This document shows positions 45,601 through 58,726 of a stretch of 64,000 nucleotides of DNA, piece by piece. The stretch lies in NCBI GenBank assembly GCA_964017185.1, contig OZ024875.1, forward strand, positions 44,102,486 to 44,166,485, written 5' to 3'. Source of the DNA: Rugalucina vietnamica. Its lineage: Eukaryota > Mollusca > Bivalvia > Lucinida > Lucinidae. Every line of letters begins with the position of its first letter. The stretch's first letter is position 1. The notes beneath the pieces were generated by a model, which ran no database searches, was not told the DNA's origin, and saw nothing but the letters and a program-made list of their open reading frames with translations. Both the position numbers and the translations under genes were made by a program.

Positions 45601-45670
45601 TCTATTTTGAAATAGGCATGGACCGATCGGTGAACCACTTCGGTCATTTTGACCCTTCCAGTACACCATA

Positions 45671-46325
45671 ATTTTCATATGAATTGGACTTTTCTGCTTT
45701 TAAGCCTGTGTGCCCCCTTGTCCTTTAATTATAATAATTAACCCATTTTTATATGAATTGTACTTTAATAACAATAACCCCAATTTTATATCGAATTTAA
45801 CGTTTCTGCTTATAAGCCTGTGTTCCCCCTTGTCCTTTAATAATGATAAACCCAAGTTTTATGTCGAATTGTACTTTTCTGCTTATGAGCCTGTGTGCCC
45901 CCTTGTCCTTTAATAATGATAAACACAATTTTTATATCGAATTGGACTTTTCTGCTTATAAGCCTGTGTGCCCCCTTGTCCTTTAATAATGATAAACACA
46001 ATTTTTATATCGAATTGGACTTTTCTGCTTATAAGCCTGTGTGCGTGCCTCCTTGCCCTTTAATTACAATAAAACCAATTTTTATATGAATTGGACGTTT
46101 CTGCTTTTAAGCCTGTTTGCCCCCTAGTGCTTTGATAATAATAATAACCCATTATTATATTGAATTTGATTTTTCTGCTTATAAGCATGTGTGCCCCTTG
46201 TCCTTTAAAATAAAAAACCCAATTTTAATATGAATTACTTTTCTGCTTGTAAGCATGTGTGCCCCCTTATCATTTAATAATTATAACGATAAACCCAATT
46301 TTTATATGAATTGGACTTTTCTGTA
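45671..46325. repeat. 73-bp satellite array (about 8 units)
   Basis: Direct repeats of about 73-80 bp containing GAATTGGACTTTTCTGCTTA and GCCCCCTTGTCCTTTAATAA. Two adjacent units near 45910-46055 are almost identical and the outer ones more diverged. One more unit lies at about 40540-40612, so the dyad element landed inside this array. Confidence 0.85.
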
Positions 46326-46329
46326 TTGT

Positions 46330-46780
46330 GCCCAAAATTATTAGTACGCGGCAGCGTACATGTAGATAGGATGCTAACATTTTGACCTGCTGAAAATGTG
46401 TGCCCTCAACCATTCAGACAGATTCATCATTAATCATGATCACCTAGAGTCTTTAATAGATGTGACTTGAGCAGGGATCTGAATTAAGTGGACGCTTGTC
46501 AAACTAACCTGATCAAAGGTGTGAATATCTGTTTTCATAACAGACCTAAAGGTGTATAAGAAGCCCCCTGGCAACTAATTAGTTGTACATATCATCTATT
46601 TTACACAAGTATAGGTAATAAAACGTTAGAACATTACTGAATCATTCATTTTATGTTACTGTAGCTGGGCTTTTAGGGGCAATGTATACTTGGTTCGGGG
46701 GGGGGGGGGGGGGCACATGCCCCCATAGGCCCCCCCCCCTTGGGTCCGGCACTTACAGCTGCATGCCGTACGAAAAACTC
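46330..46780. other. Unassigned stretch
   Basis: Contains GTGTATAAGAAGCCCC, followed about 60 bp later by AATAAAACG, a promoter/poly-A-like pairing. A poly-G tract follows at 46698. No ORF and no second copy in the window. Confidence 0.4.
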
Positions 46781-47454
46781 AACAGGATTCCACTGGTAGT
46801 CCAGTTGGACAAAGACAGGAGTCAGTGTGGAATCTGATTTTCAGCCCGATTCCTAACAGGTCAGTGAGATGCTTGCATTTTCCACGTGGAATTTTTCTCT
46901 TTTCCACTTGGAAAATAAACAAAATTCCTGGTAGGATTCCTGCTTGACAAAAATACTGCCGACCTAAATCTGTCTTTCATAAATGTGTAAACAATTAGGA
47001 GGTAAAACTTTGCAACACATAGGAAGCCATGAGGTTGGGCTTTTTAAACAAGATATCCATTATTCTATTTGTTTGATACTGACACTATGCTTGCTTTCAT
47101 ATTTGGTGAAAATAAATGAGGAACACTTTTTAGGAAAAGTGAGGTATGTTTTTTCTTCCATTCTATTTATGCATTGTTATTTGTCAGCAAATTAACTATT
47201 CTTTAGTTTTTTGTTTTCAAAATATTCACCTCCCACCTCTGATCATGTACAATTTTTAATCAGTCTATTTAAGGAAAATTCTAAGAATTGTCATTGAAAA
47301 TAACATTTATCATTACTACTCAGTGATACAAGCATTTTTATAACAAAATATAATGGCTGCATCTATGGATATAAGATACACTAGCCCCTTACATTTCCTT
47401 TGTTCAAAAACTTTCATATGCATGTGTTTTCAAAGAGGTCATTTCTATGCAGGC

Positions 47455-47735
47455 ATATAGCAGGAATTTGCTCCATATTCATAACAGGATTCCTGCCAGG
47501 AATCTGCTCTAAATTCCTGGCAGGATTCCTGCCAAAATTTCTGGCTCATATTCCTGGCAGGATTCCCGCCAGTAATCTGGTTCAGATTCCTGGCAGGATT
47601 CCTGCTAATTTAAATATTTCGCTTCAGATTCCACAGGAAGTCCACACTGACTCCTGTCATAATCTTTATAACAAAAATCAAACAGTCAACATGATTCCTG
47701 CCAGGAATCTGGTCTCATTTTCCTGTGGTAATACT
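47455..47735 (+). repeat. CAGGATTCCTGCCAGGAATC tandem repeat
   Basis: Six to seven units of about 35-40 bp, each with a near-palindromic GGATTCCTGCCAGGAATC. Related GGATTCCACTGG sequence is at 46786, and GACAGGAGTCAGTGTGG at 46815 is inverted at 47642, suggesting a larger inverted element. Confidence 0.72.
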
Positions 47736-47807
47736 GCTGTGTTCCTGTTGGACAATTTCGTACAGGTGCGTAACATCACCCTCAGTTCCTGCAGTGGTTC
47801 GCAACAT

Positions 47808-48086
47808 CATTACGAAAACATGCCCATATGATATACAGTAATTTTTTATGGTCAAAAATCGATAATTTTCAGAGGGAAAAAAATTGATATTTTTCTTATT
47901 TTTGCTCAAAACATAGATTGTGGGTACACGTTAGAACCGCCTCGCCGAGGCGTTTCTAACGAGTACCCACAATCTATGTTTTGGAGCAAAAATAAGAAAA
48001 ATAGGTTTACCCCTGCATACCCCAGTTTTGCTATATAAAAGTGGGGTTCAAGGGGGTATACATTACACGGACATGTTTTCGTGATG
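47808..48086. mobile_element. MITE-1 copy l (full length)
   Basis: CATTACGAAAACATGCCC to ACATGTTTTCGTGATG, with both hairpin arms around CCGCCTCGCCGAGGCG. Confidence 0.86.
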
Positions 48087-48628
48087 TAATAGTTTTTACC
48101 AGAGCTGCATTCTATGCTCAAATAATGTCACGTCTTAAAACATTACAAGTTCATTTGGTTTAAACATATTTTATTTCATGAATATTTACAACATAGACAT
48201 ACATACATAAACTACAAAAACACATCTGAAAAAGGATTAGAACGGAAGCAAAATTGCTTATTTTGTTCTTCTCCTATGATGGATTGACATTTTTTCTATA
48301 TTGCCGTAGGTATTCTATACATAATCTCATGAAAAAGTGGTTTAGCATTTATAGTAAAGAAAACGAAAAAAAAGAGAGGATAGATAGAAGATTCGATACA
48401 AACAAATCTCTAGAGTGAAATTTCTTAACCTGTTTATTCAGTCTGAAATATATTGTTATTTGAAGCTTCTTGAAAGTGAGTTTGAAAAAGAGGTGAACCA
48501 AGGAATGAAAAAAATATCTAAATGAAAAGAACAATGTTTAAATGAGACTAGGTGCACACAAATAAGCCCAGGGGAAACGCGGGAAGATACATTGAAATTA
48601 CTGTCATGCTCTTGGTAGGTGTGTTTAA

Positions 48629-49262
48629 CTAGTTATCAAAGTGCTTGGTGTCGATGATATATTTTTGAACTTTTTCAAATATAGTTGAATTAATATCATC
48701 TGACAAGAGGGTATCACCTGAAAGAATAAGATTTAGTGTTACATTAATGTGCTGTGGTAAGCTAGTGAACAATTCTAAACAGTGGTTTGCATAAATTGGA
48801 CATTCAAAAAAGTAGTGATAGGTGCTCTCAATTCTTCCACATTGACACTGGGAAGATACTACTATTTTCTTATCGTAAAGATCTTTATTTAGGCTACTGC
48901 ACTTATTGCGAAGACTTTGACCTCTCCTGCTGCCGTTGTAAAAGTACTTAGGAACACATTCTCTTTCTGTTTAAATATTGTTTGAAGGTATTAACATTAC
49001 CAACATGACCAATCTGTCTTGTTTCAGATGTCAGATTATTCCAGTCCCTGATAGTAGACGACAGAAAAGAGTTGTGATCTAAAGCTGTTCGCGTGTATAT
49101 AGTTTGAAGGTCATTCGAATTCCTTAAGCTGTACCTTGTGGATTGGCCTACGGTCTAAGGGACAAGATCAGAAAGATATGGTGGCGTCAAGTTGTTTTTC
49201 ATTTTAAAAAAGAGAGTAAGCTTGTGGTCATTGCGTTCATTTCTGCAACATTTTAGACTGAC
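48629..49262 (-). pseudogene. LINE reverse-transcriptase C-terminal remnant
   Basis: The minus strand, read with a stop and at least one frame change, gives NERNDHKLTLFFKMKNNLTP, LSSTIRDWNNL and then RRGQSLRN.., CQCGRIESTYHYFFECPIYA, ending DTKHFDN and TAG at 48631-48629. The C-x-C...H..F.ECP finger and the RDWNNL block are typical of non-LTR retrotransposons in invertebrates. It is degraded and not a host gene. Confidence 0.8.
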
Positions 49263-49299
49263 ATGCTGGTATTAATTGCCGAATGTTTAATAGTGGTTG

Positions 49300-49600
49300 T
49301 AGACTTTGACTATCAGTCCCTCAGACTATTGGAGTCTCGGACTATTGTGCCTTTGGACTATCGGACCCTCAGACTATTCAGCCCTCGGAAAACTGGGACC
49401 TCGGACTATTGGGCCCTTGAGCCCTTGCCACGGAATACTGGGCCCTCGGACATTGGAGCCTTGGACTATTGAGCCCCCTGAATACTTGACCCTCGGACTT
49501 TCGGGCCTTACTGGGCCCTATGACTATTGGGCCCTCGGACTATCGGGCCCTTGAACTATTGAGCCCTCAGAATACTGGGCCCTCGGACTATTGAGCCATC
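49300..49600 (+). repeat. Short tandem repeat GGGCCCTCGGACTATTG
   Basis: About 15-18 imperfect units of 16-18 bp. Open frames are artefacts. Confidence 0.88.
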
Positions 49601-49607
49601 CAAATCA

Positions 49608-49697
49608 TGACTGGGCTGTCACGACAGAGGTTATGTACCTGTACAGACCAGTTTGTGTCAGACCAGGTCTGACCCCCAAGACCAGTTATCTCATGAA
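49608..49697 (+). mobile_element. MITE-2 tail fragment
   Basis: Only the right end is present: GTACAGACCAGTTTGTGTCA, AGACCAGTTATCTCATG. Confidence 0.6.
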
Positions 49698-50070
49698 ATG
49701 GATAACTAGATTGCTCTGGATATGCTGTTGTCTAGAAATATCTTGGGGGTACAAATAACTCGGGCCACCAATAAAACAAGCTGGACGATACCAATAATTA
49801 TGCTTTATTTTAGTAAGTAAAATACAACCAGAGGACCAATGGTCCTGTAAAGGCTCACCTGAAATCTGAGATATATACATGTACCAATAAACTTGTTTGA
49901 CTAGAATGGTAATGTACATGTATATAACTCCAGGGCCGGGTAACAGCAACCCCTGGAGTCAATTTCTTTTTGAAAACATAAAACCTCTGTCCATTTGCCA
50001 ATTTACTGCAAATTTTGTCCTTCAAATGACATTTTAACAATTTTCCCCATTTAAATGCATGGGCAACCTA

Positions 50071-53000
50071 ATAGTTAAGACAGGAATTGAGAAAAGTTAA
50101 CAAGTACAGGCATTTTGTGAGGAAAAGGGTTTGACACTTGAACTAGGGGTAATTTGGTGTGCTGAATCCAAAAACCAATGTTGGCAAGTTGAGAAATGAT
50201 GTCTTTATGTCCTAATCTGCATATTTTCAAAATGGCCGCCAAAATATCTAGACTCTGTTATATTGATGAAACGTTTCATTTGTTTGTCATGATCTGAGCC
50301 TAAAATCACTTAAAATATATTGTTAGATGATTGCTTGACTAAATTACATAAATTTAAATGCAAAAAAGTTTTGCCCACAAAGATAAACTCAATTTCAATA
50401 TGAAAAAATGCATGGCTTCCATGGCAACTGTTAACGTGATATAAAGCGACTTTAAATAAAGATTATTATTATTATTATAAAACTGATCATATAGCCACTG
50501 TTGTTCGTCCTAGACCACTGAGCCTGGTCTCATTATTAAGGCTACACATATCCCTTTTATCCTGTGGTAAGTAATGCAAATTATCTTATTTACATATTCA
50601 TGAATTTTAATGAAAACATTAAAAAAAGGTTTAAAATCCATAAATGAACAATTTTCAGGCCCAAACCACCATTATAACACTGTTATCACACTCTGCATGC
50701 CAATTATCGATATTCGACCAACGTCGGAGTGAAATAGCTAACTCCGAGGCAATAGCCAACGCCTGAGGAATAGTGTGTGAAGGGTTGTCAGCAAAACTAT
50801 GAAATATTTTATAGAGCAAGGAGATAATGTATTTGTAATGATAAGTTAATATTGTAAGATGGTCTTGCTTCCAAATAAAATTTACATAATGTAACAATAC
50901 TTTGACTGGAACATATAAAATACAAGAAAACATGCACGATTTTGTGGTTTTGACTGTCAAGATTGCTTTAGAAGTCAACAATTCTTTCAAGTCAAAACTT
51001 TTCATTCTCTATTTACACTATAATTTATAACTCATACTCGCTGTACAAACTGTTTTACTTAAAACTCATTTCTGACGAAGCATTTAGACATTATTCGCCA
51101 CCAAAGACTCCTTGTGGAAAAAAGAATGGGATCGCCAACGCCGGAGGAAGGTTACATATGGACATGACCAACGCCTGAGGATGATAACGTTTGCACAGAA
51201 TGCTGATTCAAAACAAAAAACTATTTGTACTTGACTTTTACTCGATAGAGTGGTAGCAACAGTATTTGGCAGCTATACCTGTATAATGATACATAGGTGA
51301 ACGCACGTGCATGGTTATGGAAATACCGCGATGCATTTTTCTGCCCGTTTTAAGCACATACGACTATCCATTACCATGTTTTAATAAAATTATTACTATT
51401 CGTATTTAAAAAGCATGACATGAACATTTAAGTTATGCACAGTAACAAAAGGTTTTCAGAATCAATATGAATGACTCGACCGAGGGAAACTGTACAATCT
51501 AAATGCCTGCAAAAGAAAATAAAACTGTGCTCTTTTAGTGCATGTTGCATTGCATGTCTGTGGCGAATCAAGCAAGCCATGATTTTGTTTCAATTATTGC
51601 TCGTTTGTATCTTCGTGTACAGAAATATTTTTCCTCAAATTCGTAGTTTATCATAAATAAAACTATTTCTGTAACAAGACGTCCTCAATTCTATGTGTAA
51701 CAGAAACGTGCGTGCGCCGTGCGCGATCCCACGTCACAAGGTAAGCATCTTGTAGGAGATTATAGGCATTACAGACCATTATGGGGTGAAAGTAAATATG
51801 ATTTCTTGATAAAAAGGCCATCAAATCATGATAACAAAATCGGGCGTCGTAGTTGGTTTTGTCTCTTCTCTAACATTTCCTCCGGCTGCAGTCGTATCTT
51901 ACTCTGGCGTAAACGTTACCCTCATTTCCTCACTAAAGAGGGTATGTTAATTAAATGCTTGAAAATGTTAAAAAATATACCAAATACAAGCGTGCATCGG
52001 TTCTGTTAATGTCATATATAGATTGTTTCTTCCATATGCACAATTTTAACTACTATCTTCGTACAGAAACACACGTGTAGCTGTATAAATTAGCTTGCTG
52101 TATTAACGTACATCTTTCATAAATTTATTAATTATACGAATATCTTTGCGCCTAAATTCTTTTTGAACTACAAACTCATTGTCATGGGAAGATATAGAAT
52201 TAGCAAAACTGATTAAAGAGCGTGTTTTCCAATTTATTTTGACATTTTTAGACGAAGAACACTCTCTATTTTCCTCAGACGTAGACGTTATCCTCGGAGT
52301 TAGCTATCTCACTCCGGCGTTGGTCAAATATCGATATTGGCATGCAGAGTGTGGTTATTGCACTAGTAATATATCATGTGACAAATGTATTGATGTCATA
52401 GACCTATTTGAAAATTTTATCTCATTTTCATATTCATGAATACTAATTATAATGTTGAAAACTGGAGTGAAAACCAGGAAAAAACTATTGCCATTGAAAG
52501 GTTTTTGATGGATTATAAGAGCCTTCTTGCATTTTAGGACAAATTTTCATGGCTGCCATTTTGGTCAGAGGGACCACTTAAATGCTGTAAAACATTGTCC
52601 TCTACAATGAACATATTTGCATGATGTAAAATCATATTGTTTCCATGCCCATCCATTGTGTGAAAAATTGGATGGGCTTTCAAAAATACCCATATCATTC
52701 CAATAGCAAGCTCTAGAATACTATGATTGATCTGATAGTAGAGCTTGGACCTAACGATTTAATGGTAATCCTTTTATTCAAATCATTGAATTTGCATATT
52801 CATGAATATTAATGAACATTGTAAGAAACGGTAGGAAAATCATGGAAAATATGGGGTGTACATACAAAATCACTTGTACGTGGGCTGTCATTTTTTCTTA
52901 TTTATAAAGATCTTATTAGCGTTTATACAATAAATATGTCAGATAAAGCAACTATCAGATTATAACAATGTCTAAGCAATCATTTGATACCAATCCCAGC

Positions 53001-54998
53001 TCTCTAGGTCTATCAGCAACTATGATATGTGCATTTTTTACGTGTATACGCCCTTATGCTCTCAGCATTTTACCCCAATTCCGAAAGATGTTATTGATAT
53101 TCATGAAAATAAAAATCAAATGACTTATAAATTGTAATATAGGATGGCATAATACTGCCTTAACAGCCATTTGATACATTATTCAGTACTTACGGGCTCT
53201 GGGTTGGGAAGATATAAGCCATTTCTTATGTTTACCCTTTTAATTTTTCCATTTTTTCTGTCCTTCATTAATATACATGAAACTACAAATCCGATTATTC
53301 TTATATCATATTTCAGAGTGATAGTAAATTGCCACAGCATTCATTTGATATCTCTTTTGGCATCCTAGGTTCATTAACAGCCTGGGTACAGGTGTTTTTA
53401 TACATATAACCCCTATGTTTTCCATGATTTTTCTCCCATTATGATTTTTTTAATATTCATGAATATAATTCAATGATTTCAATATTAGTTATGAAGGTTA
53501 AATTGCTATGTCAATGCAATTCTATCAGACCAATCATAGTATTCTAAAGTATGCTTTTGGTGGGACATGGGTATGTTTGTAAGTTCATCCCATTCTATAG
53601 AATCACACTAAGGGTGGTTGTGGAAACAATGTAATGTTTACATTATGCGAATGTGTTCATTGTTGAAGACAACTTTCTATGGCATTTAATTGGCCCATCT
53701 GACTAAACTGGCCTAAAATGCAACAACGATCATATAACGCACCAAACACCTTTCAATGGCAATAGTTTTTTCCCCTAGTTTTCGCTCCTAATTTTGACAT
53801 TTCAATTAATATTCATGAATATGCTAATGAGATGAGTTTCATATTGACCCATGACATCAATATATTTGTCATAAATGGTATTACTGGTGCAATAACATGT
53901 TGTCATAATGATAGCTTCAGCCTGAAATTTGTTTATATATGGATTTTAAAACCATTTTTCAGCCATTTTTAATGTTTTCATTAAAATTCATGAATATGCA
54001 AATTAGATAATTTGCATTACTTATTAAAGGATCTGAAGGCTACATCTATGCTTTACAGTAAGACCAGGTGCAGTGGTCCAGGACTTGATACAGTGGAAAT
54101 ATGATCACTTTTGTAGGTACAAGTAGAAAAGCCCACACCCCTGCCCCCTCTGCACCCCCACCTAAGCCTTTTAACTTTTGAGAATTTTTTTATTCATTGA
54201 AGACCTTCTAATCATTATAAAATGTTATTTTTATTATTTTGTAGCAGTTTGGAATCCTAAACATACAGTCAAACCTCTATAAAAGCGCCACCTTTGGGAG
54301 TGAGCTAAGCTGGCTGTTATACACAGGTGGCTGTCTTATCAAGGTTCAGTCAGAGCAGTTGTCATGTAGAAAATATTCTTACTGTCACAAGAAAAATCCT
54401 TTCTAAGGAAGGTCTACCTGTATGTGTTTCATAAGTTGACATCATTTCATGCTTTATTACACAAAAATATATACAAAGCCTCATGGGTATTAACTTAATT
54501 GATTTTTTCTGCTAATTAACTGTTTTAAATACAATAATGAATAATAATTGTCCAATTAACAGCTTGTAAATGGGAACTTTGACTTTAGGCAAGCATGATG
54601 TGGCTGTCTTATAGAGAGTTATAAGCATTTTGGGATTGATTTTACTGGCTGCTGGTTGTCTTGTGGAGGTGGCTGTCTTATGCAGAGATAAAATATAGTG
54701 AAAATGATTGGGAATGTTTCAGACTGGCTCTCTTATGCAGGTGGAGCTCTTATAAAGGTGGCTGATTCAGCAGGTTCAACTGTATACCAATTTGCAGCAA
54801 CTGATGTTTTTCTTAATTTTGGCGGCCATCTTGGAAATATGCAAATTAGATGGTGAAGGAGCCATTTCTCAGATTGCCAACATTGGTTTTTGGATTCAGC
54901 ATACCTGAATACCCCTAAAAATGATCTCAAATCCTTTTCCTCACAAAATGCCTGTACCTTCATAACGAAGCGTCTTTTCTCATTTTCTGTCTTAACTA
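50071..54998. mobile_element. Long hairpin element H3 (4.9 kb) inside A3
   Basis: Ends TAGTTAAGACAGGAATTGAG and near complement CTGTCTTAACTA at 54998, with a TA-like target at GGCAACCTA / TAAGTTGACC. The arms stay complementary for more than 1 kb (for example TTCATGAATTTTAATGAAAA at 50608 and its inverse near 53980). No transposase. Confidence 0.8.
50687..52353. mobile_element. 1.67-kb TIR element with GTTAT duplication, inside H3
   Basis: Ends CACACTCTGCATGCCAATTA and complement, extending through ACCAACGTCGGAGTGAAATA..AGCTAACTCCGAGG. GTTAT at 50682-50686 and 52354-52358. A lone end of the same family is at 231-326. Confidence 0.88.
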
Positions 54999-56289
54999 TA
55001 AGTTGACCTTGCCGTAAAATAGGTCAAGGTCATCCAAGGGTCACGATTTATATAAACTTTGTAGAGCTCCATTGCCTGATGCTTCATGCCAAGTTTCAAA
55101 ATCATAGGCCTTCTGGTTCTAGAGAAGAAGATTTTTAAAGGTTTTTGCTATTTATAGCCATGGCAGCCATCTTGGTCATGTGACCTTGACTATTTATATA
55201 TACTTTCATTCCCACTTCCTAACAATGCTCCTCATAAAGTTTGGCTTTGATTGGCCAAGCGGTTTCTGAAAAGAAGATCTTTGAATATCACTGTAATATA
55301 CATGTATATTGCCCCTGGGTGGGGGCAGACAGACCCCTGGGGTCCAAATGTTTTCAGAATCATCAATCTTAAGTCCATTTGCCCATTTCTTGCAAGTTTT
55401 TCCCTACAAATGACATTTTAACACTTTTTCCCATTCAAATGCATGAGCGGCCTATGTTGACCTTGCCGTAAAATAAGTCAAGGTTATCCCAGGGTCATGA
55501 TTTATATAAACTTTGTAGAGCTCCAGTCACTGATGCTTCACACCAAGTTTCAAAATCATTGGCCTTCTGGTTCTGGAGAAGAAGATTTTTAAAGTTTTTT
55601 TTTCTATTTATAGCTATGGCGGCCATCTTGGTCATGTGACCTTGACCATTTATATAAACTTTCTTTCCCCCTTCTCAAGGATGCTCAATATGAAGTTTGG
55701 CTTTGATTGGCCAAGCGGTTTCAGGGGAGATGTTTCATTATTATGGAAATATACATGTATATAGCCCCGGGGCAGGGGCAGACAACCCCCCAGGGGCTAA
55801 AATTTTCCATTAACAATAATCTTCTGTCCATTTGCCCATTCCCAGTAAGTTTTACCCATTAAATAGCATTTTACCATTTTTTCCCATTCAAATGCATTGG
55901 CGACCTAAGTTGACCTTGCCGTAAAATAGGTCAAGGTCATCCAAGGGTCATGATTCATATAAACTATGATGGGCCCAAGTCCCTGATGCTACATACCAAG
56001 TTTTGTGGAAATTGGCCCACTGGTTCTGGAGAAGAAGATTTTTAAAGGTTTTTGCTATTTATAGCCATGGCGGCCATCTTGGTCATGTGACCTGGACCAT
56101 TTATATAAACTTTCGTTCCCCCTTCCTAAGAATGCTCCACATGAAGTTTGGCTTTGATTGGCCAAGCGGTTTCAGAGGAGAAGATCTTTGAAATTGTGAA
56201 CGACGGACGGACGACGGACGGATGCCGGAGAATGGGTATACTATAAGCTCACCTGTGAGCCTTCGGCTCAGGTGAGCTACAAATAGCAC

Positions 56290-57060
56290 TTCTCTTCACA
56301 TTCAATTTGAGTATTAGGAAAATAAAACAATCATAAATATGTGTATCAGCACAACATACAATATCATTTATGTTTTAGAAAACAGAAAATGTATTTGATA
56401 CCTCAAGATAAAAATGATTTAAGCTGACTTCAAATCACAAAATAAATTAGAATCTGCACCACATGATGTTATGACAGTTTGTTTCTGATTTAATAATTTT
56501 GTACACTTGGCAATAAGGCGATAATTGGATGAAAAGTATTTTTTCACAAAGGCATGTATAAGAAAAATCCCTTAAGCTGTTCAGTACCAAACATCTATCA
56601 AAATTCTATATTGGTCTGTATCATGAATACATGTCTGAAAAGTTTGGCTTGATTTTGATGGAAACAAGAAAGAGAATCTAGACGCTTGAAGTATTGAAAC
56701 TAAAGGAAAGTGATAACAGCTACTGAGCAGTTCTATAAAAGATATCACAACAGCCCTTTTTGCTCAGCAGCTTATATGCAGAATTACTCATGATGTAACT
56801 CATTTTATAATCACAGAAAAATCTCCCTAATATTTTGTCAAATACCCTTGTCAAGAGGTAAGTAGAAATAAGTTAAATTTGATATATAAATACAAAACAT
56901 GCTCATATTCCAAGAAAAATGGAATTGATATGTACTCAAACATCAAGGAATGTAAAACATTATTTTTTTAAAATTATCTATAATATTTGTACATGTATAC
57001 AGATCAGCAGTGTACTAAGGAATTCAATGATAGATACAATACACACCACAAAACAACATC
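56290..57060. other. Unassigned AT-rich stretch
   Basis: Between A3 and MITE-1m. No repeats shared with the rest of the window and no coding signal seen. Confidence 0.5.
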
Positions 57061-57064
57061 AAGT

Positions 57065-57240
57065 CATCAGGAGAGCATGTCCATGCAATGTTCTTATTTT
57101 TGGTCCAAAACATAGATTGTGGGTACTCGGCCAGGTGAGTATAACATCTACCAACAATCAAAGTTTTGAGCAAAATTAAGATATTAAAACTATCAAATTT
57201 TTTCAAATGAAATTTTCAATTTTTAAAACTAAACTAGAAA
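57065..57240. mobile_element. MITE-1 copy m (internal deletion)
   Basis: Begins CATCAGGAGAGCATGTCC. The middle is deleted, and it keeps AACATAGATTGTGGGTACTC and AATCAAAGTTTTGAGCAAA. Confidence 0.72.
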
Positions 57241-58625
57241 ATGTGTTTATGAAACACTATTCCCCCAACTGGTAAGTCATTTTCAAGATGTAAAAATGTC
57301 CAAAAAATGACTAAGTTCAAATTATGAAAAAAATGACGAAAAATAATCCAAGGATTATATCCAAACCACATGCATATCTTCAGACCATGCCCATAACACA
57401 TGTAAAGTTTTAAATGAATTGGCATGAAACTGTAGGAGGAGTTGCGCACACAAAGTACCCACTGCCCATTCACTTTCATTGTGAAAATGCCCGAAAAATG
57501 GCTAAGTTCAAATTGCGCAAAAAAGTGTAAAAGAAAAATCTGAGGATTATATCCAAACCACATGCATATCTTCAAAGCATGGTCACAACATCTGTAAAGT
57601 TTCAAGAGAATCCAAATAAAACTGTAGGAAAAGTTGCGCACACAAGGTACCCACTATCAAGAATTAAAAAGGGAAATAACTATCACAGAATGGGCCCCTA
57701 GCCCCTTGAATTTACCTGAAAGAAAAAATACGGGTCCTCTTAAGGATTTATCAATATTGACATGTGTGGGTGGGGTATGTAAAACAGAAATCTACTGTTT
57801 TCTTGAATCTGTCAATCAAATGATGATGTGTATTTATTGCTAATAGACGTCACTGATACTAGGAATGAGTCAATATAGTTATTATTTTAAAATTTTAAAT
57901 AGCTTGGTGTAAAATTGGAAATGTAACTGGTTTTCGTGGGACCCATTTCCTGGAAAATGGAATGCATTTGAATAAAAATTACGCAAAGCCTAAATGTCTA
58001 TGATACATAATCTGACAAATTAAAAATTATTTTGGGGTCATGGAAATGTATTTCTCTGGGAAAAGTTAGTGTAAACATGTTTTTCTGTAAAATTCTGATA
58101 GTGGGTAACTTGGGGCGAATCGTGTGCGCTTATTGTTTGCTGAAAGATGACATGCCTTTTGTTTCAGGTTCTTATATGATTGAAGTCAATGACTACATCG
58201 AAAAATCTGTCTTATTGTTTTCAAAAAGCTACGAAAAATGGGTCCGACGATTTCAACCCGGAAGTAACTGAAAAATGACTCACTTGCTCTGAGCTGACCA
58301 CTCATTCCACAATCATGTATACACAAATCCATGTATTTGCAACATATTCAATAGTCCCATGATAAAGCATGCTAAAGAATGTAGCATTGTTGACAAAATA
58401 AACAATGCTTTTTTATACAGGTAAATCTTCAATTATGTATATACAGTGACCACCCATAAGTCCTTAATTTTCATATACAAACTACATACCAAATTTCAAG
58501 ATCCTAGCTCTAACGGTTCCTGACCGAGTGCTCACGCATCACAGACAGACAGACTGACTGACTGACTGACGGCACGGACAGACCCAACCCAATATGCCCC
58601 CTCAACTTCTTCGAAGTGGGGGCAT
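57240..58625. repeat. Repeat with ~200-bp direct duplication and (GACT)n tail
   Basis: AGGATTATATCCAAACCACA, TGCATATCTTCA and AGTTGCGCACACAA occur twice (57350-57440, 57540-57650). The block ends near 58550-58625 with CAGACAGACTGACTGACTGA and AACTTCTTCGAAGTGGGGGC. No coding signal. Confidence 0.55.
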
Positions 58626-58726
58626 AAAAATCTCTGTATATTGCTTGGGAAAGTTTTCATAATGTAAAGGGCAGTAACCAGCAGCAAGCTAAAGAACCTG
58701 TACTAGTGTGGTTGTGGGTAAAAATA

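Larger units (their letters stand above)
40613..45670. mobile_element. TIR element with palindromic-dyad array, ATTTTC target duplication, LINE inside
   Basis: The left end (from 40613) and the reverse complement of the right end (to 45670) both start TATGGTGTACTGGAAGGGTC and stay nearly identical for about 120 bp, up to the LINE insertion at 40736. ATTTTC flanks both ends (40607-40612 and 45671-45676), a 6-bp target-site duplication. Without the LINE the element would be about 0.8 kb, all palindrome array. No transposase is visible. It was inserted into a 73-bp satellite seen on both sides. Confidence 0.88.
49827..56278. mobile_element. A-family element 3 (inverted), split by a 4.9-kb hairpin element
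   Basis: Left end AACCAGAGGACCAATGGTCC, right end GAGCCTTCGGCTCAGGTGAG. The body is at 49827-50070 and 55000-56278, with three ~450-bp sub-repeats, each carrying TTGACCTTGCCGTAAAATAG and GGCGGCCATCTTGGTCATGT. Confidence 0.78.

Noticed and set aside
46440..46660. Solo LTR (TATA-like and AATAAA-like motifs)
   Set aside because: No TG...CA ends, no flanking duplication and no second copy in the window.
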